Of a stretch of 64,000 nt of DNA, positions 8,485 through 17,454 are shown one piece after another; positions within the stretch are counted from its first letter, which is position 1; each line of letters opens with the position of its first letter. A program made the position numbers and the translations under genes. Source of the stretch: PCRC01 sp017848435 (GTDB lineage: Bacteria; Pseudomonadota; Gammaproteobacteria; Burkholderiales; Burkholderiaceae_C); NCBI GenBank assembly GCA_965284315.1, contig OZ260072.1, positions 310,001 through 374,000 on the forward strand, read 5' to 3'. The notes beneath the pieces are model-generated. The model was not told the origin of the DNA. It did no database searches and saw only the letters and a program-made list of their open reading frames with translations.

Positions 8485-8832
8485 ATGGAAACATCAACCG
8501 CACCCGGCATCACCGAGGCAGCAGCCATCAAGGCACTGCAGGCCCTGGCCCAGAGCCAGCGGCTGCGCGCCTTCCGCGCCCTGGTGGCCGCCGGCCCAGA
8601 CGGCCTGACGCCCGGCGCAATGGCCGACAGCCTGGCGGTGGCACCCAGCGGTTTGTCTTTCCATCTCAAAGAGCTGGCCCACGCCGGGCTGGTGGACAGC
8701 GAACCGCGCGGCCGCCACCTGATCTACCGCGCCCGCTTCGGCCAGATGAACGCCCTGCTCGCGTACCTGACCGAACACTGCTGCCAGGGCCAGCCGTGCG
8801 AGCTGACCACCGCCGCGTGCACCGACTGCTGA
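8485..8832 (+). CDS. arsR: ArsR-family As(III)-responsive repressor
   Basis: 115 residues, winged-helix ArsR/SmtB fold. Recognition helix region is VAPSGLSFHLKELAHAGLV and the wing is EPRGRHLIYRA. C-terminal cysteines at 99, 100, 105, 112 and 115 resemble the C-terminal three-cysteine As(III) site known from the Acidithiobacillus ferrooxidans type, not the helix-3 CVC site. The ATG directly follows the operator-like palindrome with no Shine-Dalgarno sequence, so translation may be leaderless. First gene of arsR-arsC-aquaporin. Confidence 0.93.
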   Translation: METSTAPGITEAAAIKALQALAQSQRLRAFRALVAAGPDGLTPGAMADSLAVAPSGLSFHLKELAHAGLVDSEPRGRHLIYRARFGQMNALLAYLTEHCCQGQPCELTTAACTDC

Positions 8833-8850
8833 CCCAACCACGAGATCACC

Positions 8851-9351
8851 ATGAACGACGCCCCCATCAACGTCCTTTTCCTCTGCACGCACAATTCGGC
8901 CCGTAGCATCCTCGCCGAAGCCACGCTGAACCACATCGGGCGTGGCCGCTTCAAGGCCTATTCGGCGGGCAGCAGCCCGCGTGAGAACCAGCAACCCAAC
9001 CCCATGGCGCTGCAGGTGCTGGCCCATGCCGGCATCGCCACCACCGGCTTGTCCAGCAAAAACTGGGACGTGTTCGCTGCACCCGACGCGCCCCCCATGC
9101 ACCTCGTCATCACGGTGTGTGACAACGCCGCTGGCGAAGCCTGCCCCTACTGGCCTGGCCAGCCCGCCACCGCCCATTGGGGCTACCCCGACCCGTCGGA
9201 AGCACCGGGCACCGATGCCCAGCGCCTCGAGGCCTTTCGCCAGACGCTGCATGCCGTCCGCCGCCGGCTGGAACTGCTGGTGAACCTGCCATTGGCCAGC
9301 GTCGACAAACTGATGTTGCAAAAGCAGGCGCGCGACCTCGCCCAGTCATGA
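8851..9351 (+). CDS. arsC: Arsenate reductase, low-molecular-weight phosphatase type
   Basis: 166 residues. The P-loop CTHNSARS gives catalytic Cys12 and Arg18, and resolving cysteines are probably Cys90 and Cys98 (TVCDNAAGEACP). This is the thioredoxin-linked ArsC class related to LMW tyrosine phosphatases, converting arsenate to arsenite. HWGYPDPSEA carries the general acid Asp region. Its stop overlaps the aquaporin start (ATGA), so the two proteins are made together. Confidence 0.93.
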   Translation: MNDAPINVLFLCTHNSARSILAEATLNHIGRGRFKAYSAGSSPRENQQPNPMALQVLAHAGIATTGLSSKNWDVFAAPDAPPMHLVITVCDNAAGEACPYWPGQPATAHWGYPDPSEAPGTDAQRLEAFRQTLHAVRRRLELLVNLPLASVDKLMLQKQARDLAQS

Positions 9352-10049
9352 GCGCCACACGCCCCGCCCCACTCCGGCAGCAACTGCTGGCCGAGCTGGT
9401 GGGCACCGCCGCCCTGCTCTGCGCGGTGGTGGGCTCTGGCCTCATGGCCGAGGCACTGAGCGGCGGCAACACCGGCCTGGCGTTGCTGGCCAATACGCTG
9501 GCGACGGTGTTTGCGCTGTACGTGCTGATCGAAACACTGGGCCCGGTCAGTGGTGCGCACTTCAACCCGGTGGTGACCCTTGTTTTGTGGTCAAACCAGC
9601 CACGGGCCTCAGAAAAACCGCACACAACAGCGCTGCTTTTCATAGCGTGCCAGTTGCTCGGCGCGGTGCTGGGCGCGTGGCTGGCGCACGCGATCTTTGA
9701 TCAGCCGGTCTGGCAGCTGAGCCAGAAGCTGCGCGGCGGCTGGGATGCGGCAGGCCAGTTTCAAGGGGTGGGCCAGTGGCTGGCCGAAGGGGTGGCCACC
9801 GCTGGGCTGGTCTTCACCATCCTGCGGGCGCCGCCCGGCAAGGCATCGGCGCTGGTGGCCTGCTACATCGGTGCAGCCTACTGGTTCACCGCCAGCACCT
9901 CGTTTGCCAACCCGGCCGCGGTGCTGGGCCGCATGCTGAGCGACAGCTTTGCCGGCATTGCCCCGGCCAGTGCGCCGGGGTTTGTGGTGGCGCAGCTGCT
10001 GGGTGGCTGGCTCGGACTGCGCCTGAGCGGCTGCTTTCGGCCGACCTAA
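9348..10049 (+). CDS. aqpS: Aquaglyceroporin-type channel of the arsenic locus (AqpS-like)
   Basis: 233 residues, six hydrophobic helices of the MIP family. The two half-helix signature loops are AHFNPVVT and FANPAAVLGR; the first has NPV instead of NPA. In Sinorhizobium meliloti an arsR-aqpS-arsC-arsH operon uses the channel to let arsenite made by ArsC leave down its gradient. The same four gene types occur here, with no arsB or acr3 pump visible. The start overlaps the arsC stop; the stop overlaps the convergent gene by 4 bases. Confidence 0.88.
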   Translation: MSATRPAPLRQQLLAELVGTAALLCAVVGSGLMAEALSGGNTGLALLANTLATVFALYVLIETLGPVSGAHFNPVVTLVLWSNQPRASEKPHTTALLFIACQLLGAVLGAWLAHAIFDQPVWQLSQKLRGGWDAAGQFQGVGQWLAEGVATAGLVFTILRAPPGKASALVACYIGAAYWFTASTSFANPAAVLGRMLSDSFAGIAPASAPGFVVAQLLGGWLGLRLSGCFRPT

Positions 10050-10738
10050 AAGCGCGTGCCCAGCGACACCCGCACCTGGTCCTTGGCGGTGAAGTTGACC
10101 TGCGGATCGTAGGCGACTTTCACGAAATAACTCGGCCAGTCGTACCCCACCGACAGGCCCATGCGCTGCTGCGAACCGCCCACCGGCTCCCAGCCACTGA
10201 TGGCCGAAATGCCGAACTTGAGCGACTGGTTGCCCGCCAGCGCGGTGCCGTACACCAGGTGCACGGTGCGCTGGCCCAGCTCGGTGCTGCCCTGGCGCAC
10301 CCACTGCAGCGAGAGCGACTGCTGGCTCGACCACAGGTAGCTGGCGGTCACCAGCGAGGTCTCGCCGCTGTCAGGGACAAAGCCCAGGCCGTTGCGCACC
10401 GGCTGCCGCCGCGTGCCCACCGCCAGCCGCCATGTCTCGCCCTTGCCCAGCCACAGGCCGGCACCCGAAATGCTGCCGTTGTTGCTGCTGAACAGCGAAG
10501 GTTTGACGCGCACCGAGCCGAGCCGCAGGCGCGGCTCCCGGGCATTCGCCGTCAAATCCGGCTGCACCCAACCCGCAGGCCAGCCGCCCAGCGCCACCGG
10601 GCGGCCGAGCTGGTACAGGTCGGCGCTGTCGAGGCGGGTGCGCTCGGCCAACGTGTCACCCGCCGCCCAGGCCATGGGCGCGAGCACCGCAACCGCCACG
10701 GCGGCGGGCACCTTGAAAGCTGTTGTGGATGTGCGCAT
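10046..10738 (-). CDS. Predicted outer-membrane beta-barrel protein
   Basis: 230 residues with a signal peptide (MRTSTTAFKVPAAVAVAVLA, cleavage likely after AWA near residue 25). The remainder alternates polar and hydrophobic residues with many G, S, W and Y, and ends in ...VRVSLGTRF with C-terminal Phe, the usual outer-membrane insertion signal. No specific family recognised. Convergent with and 4 bases overlapping the aquaporin gene. Confidence 0.7.
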   Translation of the reverse strand: MRTSTTAFKVPAAVAVAVLAPMAWAAGDTLAERTRLDSADLYQLGRPVALGGWPAGWVQPDLTANAREPRLRLGSVRVKPSLFSSNNGSISGAGLWLGKGETWRLAVGTRRQPVRNGLGFVPDSGETSLVTASYLWSSQQSLSLQWVRQGSTELGQRTVHLVYGTALAGNQSLKFGISAISGWEPVGGSQQRMGLSVGYDWPSYFVKVAYDPQVNFTAKDQVRVSLGTRF

Positions 10739-10844
10739 GGGAACCTCTCTGGAAGATGGTTCCTTTGTACGCCTGCGCGGCGGCGGTGGTCAACCGATGT
10801 GCCGGCCTTTGCGAGTGGTTTTCACACGATTGCGGGAAAACTGC

Positions 10845-12179
10845 TCAACCCGCCCGCACTACCTCGGCCAGCCGTTCGGCACAGCGGTTGGCCTGCGCCA
10901 GATCGTTGGCCTCCACCATCACCCGCAGCAGCGGTTCGGTGCCACTGGGGCGGATCAGCACCCGCCCGGTGTTGCCCAGTTCGGCTTCCACCGCGCACAA
11001 GGCGTCGTCGAGCCGGGGGTTGGCTTGCCAGGTCTGGCCGGGCCTCAGCTTGACGTTGACCAGCACCTGCGGGAACAGCGTGATGCCATTCAACAGCTGG
11101 GCCATGCTTTTGCCGCTGTGCACACAGGCCTGCAGCACCTGCAGCGCGCTGATGAGCCCGTCGCCGGTGGTGTGTTTGTCGAGCGCCAGCAGGTGGCCGG
11201 AACCTTCGCCCCCCAGCAACCAGCCCTTCGCCTCCAGCGCTTCCAGCACGTAGCGGTCACCGACCTTGGCGCGGACAAAGTCCACGCCCTGCTGTTTCAG
11301 CGCCAGTTCCACCGCCATGTTGGTCATTAGGGTGCCCACTGCGCCGGGCACCTTGTCGCCGCGCGCCAGCCGTTCGCAGACCATCAGGTACAGCACCTCG
11401 TCGCCATTGAACAAGCGGCCGTGGGCGTCCACCAGCTGCAGCCGGTCGGCGTCGCCGTCGAGGGCGATGCCGTAGTCGGCGTGGTTGGCCTTGACGGCGC
11501 GGATCAGCGCCTCGGGGTGGGTGGCGCCCACGTCGCGGTTGATGTTGAGGCCGTCGGGCGCGCAGCCAATGGCAATGACTTCGGCGCCCAGTTCGTGGAA
11601 CACCTTGGGCGCCACCTGGTAGGCCGCGCCGTGCGCGGCATCGACCACGATCGTCATGCCCTTGAGGGTGAGGTCGTGCGCGAAGGTGGATTTACAGAAC
11701 TCGATGTAGCGGCCCGCCGCGTCGTCCAGCCGGCGCGCCTTGCCCAGCGCGGCCGAGTCGGCCCAGACCGGGGGCTCTTCCAGCGCGGCCTCCACCGCCA
11801 GCTCCCACGCGTCGGGCAGCTTGGTGCCCTGGGCGCTGAAAAACTTGATGCCGTTGTCGGCAAAAGCGTTGTGGCTGGCGCTGATGACCACGCCCAGGCT
11901 GGCCCGCTGCGCGCGGGTGAGGTAGGCCACGCCGGGCGTGGGCAAGGGGCCGAGCAGGACCACGTCCACACCGGCCGAGTTAAAGCCGGATTCCAGCGCG
12001 CTTTCCAGCATGTAGCCGGAAATGCGGGTGTCCTTGCCGATCAGCACCGTGGGGCGGTCTTCGGTGCGTTTCAGCACCCGGCCCACGGCATGGGCCAGGC
12101 GCAGCACAAAGTCGGGCGTGATCGGGGGCTGGCCCACAGTGCCGCGGATGCCGTCGGTGCCAAAGTACTTGCGCGTCAT
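10845..12179 (-). CDS. glmM: Phosphoglucosamine mutase
   Basis: 444 residues, full length. Interconverts glucosamine-6-P and glucosamine-1-P for UDP-GlcNAc, hence peptidoglycan and lipid A. Start KYFGTDGIRGTVG, phosphoserine loop VISASHNAFADNGIK (Ser102), metal loop LDGDADRLQLVD, sugar-binding GEGSGH and the C-terminal RPSGTEPLLRVM phosphate loop are all intact. Follows folP by 30 bases on the same strand, the usual betaproteobacterial ftsH-folP-glmM order. Confidence 0.97.
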   Translation of the reverse strand: MTRKYFGTDGIRGTVGQPPITPDFVLRLAHAVGRVLKRTEDRPTVLIGKDTRISGYMLESALESGFNSAGVDVVLLGPLPTPGVAYLTRAQRASLGVVISASHNAFADNGIKFFSAQGTKLPDAWELAVEAALEEPPVWADSAALGKARRLDDAAGRYIEFCKSTFAHDLTLKGMTIVVDAAHGAAYQVAPKVFHELGAEVIAIGCAPDGLNINRDVGATHPEALIRAVKANHADYGIALDGDADRLQLVDAHGRLFNGDEVLYLMVCERLARGDKVPGAVGTLMTNMAVELALKQQGVDFVRAKVGDRYVLEALEAKGWLLGGEGSGHLLALDKHTTGDGLISALQVLQACVHSGKSMAQLLNGITLFPQVLVNVKLRPGQTWQANPRLDDALCAVEAELGNTGRVLIRPSGTEPLLRVMVEANDLAQANRCAERLAEVVRAG

Positions 12180-12209
12180 GCGGGGTCTCCGTGTTGTTCT
12201 TAGTTGGCT

Positions 12210-13049
12210 TTATAGCGCAGGGCTGCTGGCCTGTAACGCCTGCAGCACCTGCAGTGCCAGCGCCGTCTCGCGCACATCGTGCACCCGCACAATGCGCGCA
12301 CCGCGTTCCACCGCCAGCACGGCAGCCACCACGCTGGGCAGCAGCCGCTCGGCCACGTCCAGCCCGGTCACGGCGCCGAGCGACGACTTGCGCGACCAGC
12401 CGGCCAGTACCGCGCAGCCGGTGGCCAGCAACGCCTGCTGCTGCGCCAGCAGATGAAAGTTTTGCGCCACGGTTTTGCCAAAGCCGATGCCAGGGTCCAC
12501 CGTGATCCGCTCGCGCGCCACACCGCGCAGCTGCAGGGCCTGCACACGGCGGGTGAGGAAGGCCAGCACCTGCGGCACCACGTCGCCCGCCATCGGCTCG
12601 GCCTGCATGGTCTGCGGCTCGCGGTGCATGTGCATCAGGCACACGCCGCAGGCCGGGTGGCCAGCCACCACCGCTTCGGCGCCAGGTTGGCGCAGCGCCC
12701 AGATGTCGTTGACGATGTCGGCCCCCAGGTCGAGCGCGGCCTGCATCACGGCCGGTTTGTAGGTGTCCACCGAGATCGGCACCCCCAGCGTGACCGCAGC
12801 CTTCAGCACCGGCAGCAACCGGGCCAGTTCGTCGTCCAGCGGCAGCGCCGCCGCGCCGGGCCGGGTGGATTCGGCACCCAGGTCCAGGATGTGCGCACCG
12901 TCGCGCAGCAGGGATTCGCAGCGGCGCAGCGCGTCGGCCGGGGCCAAGGCCTGCCCGCCGTCCGAAAACGAATCGGGCGTCAGGTTGACGATGCCCATGA
13001 TGCGGGGCTGCGCCAGATCAATCTGGAAGCGGGTGGTTTGCCAGAACAT
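12210..13049 (-). CDS. folP: Dihydropteroate synthase
   Basis: 279 residues. Condenses p-aminobenzoate with dihydropterin pyrophosphate in folate synthesis. Signatures: RIMGIVNLTPDSFSDGG near the N-terminus, LDLGAESTRPGA, SVDTYKP, DIVNDIWALR, VDPGIGFGKT, GWSRKSSLG and the C-terminal RVHDV. ATG 13049 is chosen over an in-frame TTG five codons upstream. A hairpin terminator separates it from ftsH. Confidence 0.96.
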   Translation of the reverse strand: MFWQTTRFQIDLAQPRIMGIVNLTPDSFSDGGQALAPADALRRCESLLRDGAHILDLGAESTRPGAAALPLDDELARLLPVLKAAVTLGVPISVDTYKPAVMQAALDLGADIVNDIWALRQPGAEAVVAGHPACGVCLMHMHREPQTMQAEPMAGDVVPQVLAFLTRRVQALQLRGVARERITVDPGIGFGKTVAQNFHLLAQQQALLATGCAVLAGWSRKSSLGAVTGLDVAERLLPSVVAAVLAVERGARIVRVHDVRETALALQVLQALQASSPAL

Positions 13050-13067
13050 GGTGTGGTGCCACAAGGA

Positions 13068-13090
13068 AAACGGGGCCCAAGGCCCCGTTT
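13068..13090 (-). terminator. Terminator between ftsH and folP
   Basis: Exact 10-bp stem (13068-13077 with 13081-13090), 3-base loop, and TTTTCC following on the minus strand. Lies 101 bases past the ftsH stop and 19 before the folP start. Confidence 0.8.
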
Positions 13091-13190
13091 CAGCATTATT
13101 CTTTGCCGCCGCGCCGGACCACCCCTAGCAAGGCAGCACCCCCTCGGGGGGCAGCGCAGTGCGCGCAGCGACAAGCGTGGGGGCTAAAAG

Positions 13191-15104
13191 TTAAGCGGCA
13201 GAGGGCGCCGGGTCGGTGGCCACGGCGCCGCCGCTGCCACCACCACCGGACGCGGGCGGGATGCGTGGCGTCCAGTCTTTGGGTGGGCGTGGCTCGCGGC
13301 CAGCCATGATATCGTCGAGCTGGTCAGAGTCGATGGTTTCCCATTCGAGCAAGGCCTTGGCCATGGCGTGCATCTTGTCGGCGTTGTCTTCGATCAATTT
13401 CCGGGCCAGTGCGTACTGCTCGTCGATGATGCGGCGCACCTCACCGTCGATCTTCTGCATCGTCTGCTCGCTCATGTTGGTGGTCTTGGTGACCGAGCGG
13501 CCGAGGAACACTTCGCCTTCGTTGTCGGCATAGACCATCGGGCCGAGCGCTTCGCTCATGCCGTAACGCATCACCATGTCGCGGGCGATCTGGGAGGCCC
13601 GCTCGAAGTCGTTGCTGGCACCGGTGGTCATTTGTTTCATGAACACCTCTTCGGCAATGCGGCCACCGAACAGCATGCTGATCTGGTTCAGCATGAACTC
13701 GCTGTCGTAGCTGTAGCGGTCTTGCGCCGGCAGGCTCATCGTCACACCCAGCGCACGGCCGCGCGGGATGATGGTGACCTTGTGCACCGGGTCGCACTTG
13801 GGCAGCAGTTTGCCAATGAGCGCGTGGCCGGACTCGTGGTAGGCCGTGTTGCGGCGCTCTTCCTCGGGCATGACCATGCTCTTGCGTTCCGGGCCCATCA
13901 GGATCTTGTCCTTGGCCTTCTCGAAGTCCTGCATCTCCACCACACGGGCGCTGCGGCGGGCGGCCATCAATGCGGCTTCGTTGCAGAGGTTGGCCAAGTC
14001 GGCGCCGCTCATGCCGGGCGTGCCGCGGGCGATGACGCCGGGGTTCACGTCCTGTCCCACCGGTACCTTGCGCATGTGCACGTTGAGGATTTGCTCGCGG
14101 CCGCGGATGTCGGGCAGCGTCACATACACCTGGCGGTCGAAACGGCCGGGGCGCAGCAGGGCGGCGTCCAAAATGTCGGGCCGGTTGGTGGCCGCGACGA
14201 CGATGACGCCGAGGTTGGTCTCGAAACCGTCCATCTCGACCAGCATCTGGTTGAGCGTCTGCTCGCGTTCGTCGTTGCCACCGCCCAGACCAGCGCCACG
14301 CTGGCGACCGACCGCATCGATTTCGTCAATGAAGATGATGCAAGGCGCGTTTTTCTTCGCGTTCTCGAACATGTCGCGCACGCGGGCCGCGCCCACGCCG
14401 ACGAACATTTCCACAAAGTCAGAACCGGAAATGCTGAAAAACGGCACCTTGGCTTCGCCGGCAATGCTTTTCGCCAACAGGGTCTTGCCGGTACCGGGCG
14501 GGCCCACCAGCAACAGGCCACGGGGAATGCGGCCACCGAGCTTCTGGAAGCGTTGCGGGTCTTTCAGGAAGTCAACGACTTCCTTCACTTCTTCCTTGGC
14601 TTCGTCGCAGCCGGCGACGTCGGCAAAGGTCACCTGGTTGGTGTTTTCGTCCAGCATGCGGGCTTTGCTCTTGCCGAAGCTGAACGCCCCGCCCTTGCCA
14701 CCGCCCTGCATTTGCCGCATGAAATAGATCCAGACGCCGATCAACAGCAGCATCGGACCCCAGCTGACCAGCAGCGTGGTGAGCAACGACCCTTCTTCGC
14801 GCTGCTTGACGTCGAACTTCACGCCGTTGGAGATCAGGTCGCCGACCAGGCCACGGTCGAGGTAGGTGGCGTTGGTGCGCAGCCGACGGTCGTCGTTGGT
14901 GACGGCTTCGATCTCGGTGCCGCCCTGGCCTTCTTTGATGGTGGCGGCCTTGATGCGGTTGTTGCGGACTTCTTCCAGGAACTCGGAATAGCCCACATAG
15001 CCTGCACCGGCGCCGCCCCGGGCGTCAAACTGCTTGAAGACGGTGAAGAGCACGAAGGCAATCACCAGCCAGATCGCAATTTTAGAAAACCACTGATTGT
15101 TCAA
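13191..15104 (-). CDS. ftsH: ATP-dependent zinc metalloprotease FtsH
   Basis: 637 residues. Two N-terminal transmembrane helices (about residues 7-24 and 108-128) flank a periplasmic domain. AAA module: Walker A GPPGTGKT, Walker B IIFIDEIDAVG, second region of homology RPDILDAALLRPGRFDR. M41 protease site HESGHALIG. Degrades membrane proteins and regulators including LpxC in related bacteria. Lies downstream of rlmE as in most proteobacteria, with 178 bases between that may hold its own promoter. Confidence 0.98.
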   Translation of the reverse strand: MNNQWFSKIAIWLVIAFVLFTVFKQFDARGGAGAGYVGYSEFLEEVRNNRIKAATIKEGQGGTEIEAVTNDDRRLRTNATYLDRGLVGDLISNGVKFDVKQREEGSLLTTLLVSWGPMLLLIGVWIYFMRQMQGGGKGGAFSFGKSKARMLDENTNQVTFADVAGCDEAKEEVKEVVDFLKDPQRFQKLGGRIPRGLLLVGPPGTGKTLLAKSIAGEAKVPFFSISGSDFVEMFVGVGAARVRDMFENAKKNAPCIIFIDEIDAVGRQRGAGLGGGNDEREQTLNQMLVEMDGFETNLGVIVVAATNRPDILDAALLRPGRFDRQVYVTLPDIRGREQILNVHMRKVPVGQDVNPGVIARGTPGMSGADLANLCNEAALMAARRSARVVEMQDFEKAKDKILMGPERKSMVMPEEERRNTAYHESGHALIGKLLPKCDPVHKVTIIPRGRALGVTMSLPAQDRYSYDSEFMLNQISMLFGGRIAEEVFMKQMTTGASNDFERASQIARDMVMRYGMSEALGPMVYADNEGEVFLGRSVTKTTNMSEQTMQKIDGEVRRIIDEQYALARKLIEDNADKMHAMAKALLEWETIDSDQLDDIMAGREPRPPKDWTPRIPPASGGGGSGGAVATDPAPSAA

Positions 15105-15282
15105 ACGAGGCTCCAGTGAAGGGGACTAGGGACAGATGGCACCATTTTAGGCGTTTCAAGTCCCAAGACTGCTGTTGTAACGCAGTTCAGCCATGGGCAC
15201 AGCAAGGGTTTGCGGGCGATTCACCCGACTTATCCCCGCATGCGGCGAATTTGTAAGCAATTGCCGCAAGGCGCGGCGGTGG

Positions 15283-15939
15283 TCAGGCTTTGCGCCCCAT
15301 GCCGACCAGAAAGGTCTCCGAAGACTTGTCGCGCGAGGCTTTGGGCTTGATGGGCTTGACGGTGCGGAACGACGCTTTGAACAGCTTGACCAGCTCGTTG
15401 TAGCCACTGCCGTGGAACACCTTGACCACCAGCGCCCCTTCGGGCTTCATGTGGGTCTGGGTGAATTCCAGCGCCAGCTCCACCAGGTGCGTCACACGCG
15501 ACGCGTCGGCCGACTCGATGCCCGACAGGTTGGGCGCCATGTCGGACACCACCACGTCGGCCAGCCGGCCCTGCAGCACCTCGGTCAGGCGGGCCAGCAT
15601 CTCGGGTTCGCGGAAGTCGCCCTGCAGGAACTGCACCCCCTCCACCGGCGCCATCGGCAGCAGGTCGAGTGCCACGATGGTGCCATTGAGCTCGCCGATG
15701 GCCGCACCGGACGGCGACATCTTGCGCCGCAGGTACTGGCTCCACGCGCCCGGCGCCGAACCCAGGTCCACCACCAGGTGGCCAGGTTTGACCAGGCCCA
15801 GCGTCTCGTCAATTTCCTTCAGCTTGTAGGCGGCGCGTGCGCGGTAGCCCTCGCGCGTGGCGAGCTTGACGTAAGGGTCGTTAACGTGGTCGTTCAGCCA
15901 CGCCTTGTTGACTTTTTTGCTCTGCGTTTTTACTTTCAT
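15283..15939 (-). CDS. rlmE: 23S rRNA 2'-O-ribose methyltransferase RlmE (FtsJ/RrmJ)
   Basis: 218 residues. Methylates U2552 of 23S rRNA. The SAM-binding motif VVDLGSAPGAWSQY, the SDMAPNLSG block carrying a catalytic Asp, and VVKVFHGSGYNEL with catalytic Lys are present. Start placed at MKVKTQSKK; the frame stays open 61 codons upstream but that stretch lies opposite the divergent yhbY gene. Diverges from yhbY with 31 bases between starts. Confidence 0.96.
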   Translation of the reverse strand: MKVKTQSKKVNKAWLNDHVNDPYVKLATREGYRARAAYKLKEIDETLGLVKPGHLVVDLGSAPGAWSQYLRRKMSPSGAAIGELNGTIVALDLLPMAPVEGVQFLQGDFREPEMLARLTEVLQGRLADVVVSDMAPNLSGIESADASRVTHLVELALEFTQTHMKPEGALVVKVFHGSGYNELVKLFKASFRTVKPIKPKASRDKSSETFLVGMGRKA

Positions 15940-15970
15940 GGTGTCCTGTCTGTGCGGGGATAATACCGAC

Positions 15971-16447
15971 ATGCCCCAAATCCAACTGACCCCTGCCCAA
16001 CGCAAGGTCCACCGCGCCGAAGCCCACCACCTTGACCCAGTGGTGATGATCGGCAACGACGGCCTGACCCCGGCGGTCAAAAAAGAAGCCGATGCCGCGC
16101 TCAATGCCCACGGCCTGATCAAAATCCGCGTGCTTGGCGACGACCGCGCGGCCCGCGAGTTGACCTACCAGACGCTGGCCAACGACCTGAATGCAGCACC
16201 GATCCAGCACATCGGCAAGCTGCTGGTGTTGTGGCGGCCCAAGCCGCCCAAGGCCGAAAGCGCGCCCGACGAAGACCGCATGCCCGGCCCGCGCGAGTTC
16301 AAGGTACTGAAGTACAGCACCCGTGGCGGCCAGCGGCCGGAAGTCAAAACCCTGCGGGTGCTGGGCAACCAGCGGCTGACCGCTGGCGGGCAGGTGAAAC
16401 GCGCAAAGCCCAAACAAACCTCGGTGAAAAAGCGCAGCCAGACCTGA
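15971..16447 (+). CDS. yhbY: YhbY-family (CRM domain) RNA-binding protein
   Basis: 158 residues. Residues 1 to about 95 are a CRS1-YhbY domain: RKVHRAEAHHLDPVVMIGNDGLTP, ALNAHGLIKIRVLGDDR and IGKLLVLWRP. In E. coli YhbY associates with pre-50S particles. A basic C-terminal tail (RAKPKQTSVKKRS) extends beyond the domain. The neighbouring divergent rlmE also acts on the large subunit. Confidence 0.93.
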   Translation: MPQIQLTPAQRKVHRAEAHHLDPVVMIGNDGLTPAVKKEADAALNAHGLIKIRVLGDDRAARELTYQTLANDLNAAPIQHIGKLLVLWRPKPPKAESAPDEDRMPGPREFKVLKYSTRGGQRPEVKTLRVLGNQRLTAGGQVKRAKPKQTSVKKRSQT

Positions 16448-16471
16448 GGGGTCTGGCCCGGAGGGTTGGCC

Positions 16472-16885
16472 TCAGCGCCGGCGTGCGGCCACTTGCCAGA
16501 GCACCACACCGGCGCACAGCCACTGCAGCAAATACATGCTGCTGCCCACCGCGTGCCACAGCTTGAGGTTCTCCCGCGCGACGATGCGCGGCGACACGGC
16601 AAATTCGGCCAGCAACGCGAGCAGCAGGCCTGCCACTACAAAAACAAGAGCGCTCCGGCCAGATTCCACTAAGGCTGACGAGCGATTTGACCTTGAAAAC
16701 AGCACAAACAGCATGCCGCAGACCACGGTGACCCAGGTTTGGGCGTGGAAAAGCTTCGCGGCCATCTGGCCCGCGATGGCCGGCGTGGGCAGGTGGGCAA
16801 ACAGCAGCGGCACCACCAGAAAACCAATCACCGTCAGGCTGCCCCACCACAGGGCCGCCACAAACACTGGCAAACGCGCCACCAC
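16472..16885 (-). CDS. DUF4149 (TMEM205-like) membrane protein
   Basis: 137 residues with four predicted transmembrane segments (about 5-28, 50-64, 79-96 and 110-132), a common small protein found next to greA in betaproteobacteria. Function unknown. Residues about 62-83 between the second and third helices are encoded by copy C of the dispersed repeat (antisense to its orientation) without loss of frame. The start is 9 bases past the greA stop codon. Confidence 0.85.
   Translation of the reverse strand: MVARLPVFVAALWWGSLTVIGFLVVPLLFAHLPTPAIAGQMAAKLFHAQTWVTVVCGMLFVLFSRSNRSSALVESGRSALVFVVAGLLLALLAEFAVSPRIVARENLKLWHAVGSSMYLLQWLCAGVVLWQVAARRR
16634..16701 (+). repeat. Dispersed 65-base repeat, copy C (inside the DUF4149 gene)
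   Basis: Contains GGCCAGATTCCACTAAGGCT and then CGATTTGACCTTGAAAACA, closely matching copies B, E and F. Its 5' palindrome has decayed. It lies entirely within coding sequence of the minus-strand DUF4149 gene. Confidence 0.75.
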
Positions 16886-16893
16886 GGGCCGGC

Positions 16894-17370
16894 TCAGATG
16901 TAGCTGACCGAGACGATCTCGAAGCGCTTCACGCCACCTGGCGCGTGCACCTCAGCGGTGTCGCCTTCGGACTTGCCAATCAGCGCGCGGGCGATGGGGC
17001 TGGCGATGTTGATCAGGCCCAGCTTCAAATCGGCCTCGTCTTCGCCCACGATCTGGTAGGTGACCGCGTCGCCACTGTCTTCGTCTTCCAGTTTCACGGT
17101 GGAGCCAAACACCACCTTGCCCTCGCCGTCCACCGACGACGGGTCAATGATCAGCGCGGCCGAGAGCTTGCCCTCGATCTCCTGGATGCGGCCTTCGATG
17201 AACCCCTGGCGGTCTTTGGCGGCCTCGTACTCGGCGTTTTCGCTCAGGTCGCCCTGGGCGCGGGCGTCGGAAATCGCGTTGATGACCCAGGGCCGGTCAA
17301 CCGTCTTGAGCCGGTGCAGTTCGGCCTTGAGCTTCTCCGAGCCGCGCAGGGTGATGGGAATGGTGGTCAC
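16894..17370 (-). CDS. greA: Transcription elongation factor GreA
   Basis: 158 residues. N-terminal coiled coil (LRGSEKLKAELHRLK... DLSENAEYEAAKDRQGF) carries the acidic DLSENAEY tip that stimulates RNA polymerase transcript cleavage; the C-terminal FKBP-like domain ends in HAPGGVKRFEIVSVSYI. Start is GTG 17370, with GGAG about 9 bases before it; the N-terminus TTIPIT matches GreA proteins. A longer frame upstream begins at ATG 17430 and looks non-native. Confidence 0.96.
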   Translation of the reverse strand: MTTIPITLRGSEKLKAELHRLKTVDRPWVINAISDARAQGDLSENAEYEAAKDRQGFIEGRIQEIEGKLSAALIIDPSSVDGEGKVVFGSTVKLEDEDSGDAVTYQIVGEDEADLKLGLINIASPIARALIGKSEGDTAEVHAPGGVKRFEIVSVSYI

Positions 17371-17454
17371 GTGGCTTACTCCAAAAACGAAACCGCCGAA
17401 AATGGCCTCACACAACGGTGTGGCGGCCATACGGCGGTCAATGAAACAGAGATG

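Noticed and set aside
15940..16122. Upstream extension of the rlmE frame by 61 codons
   Set aside because: It lies opposite yhbY and shows no resemblance to RlmE; the family start is at 15939.
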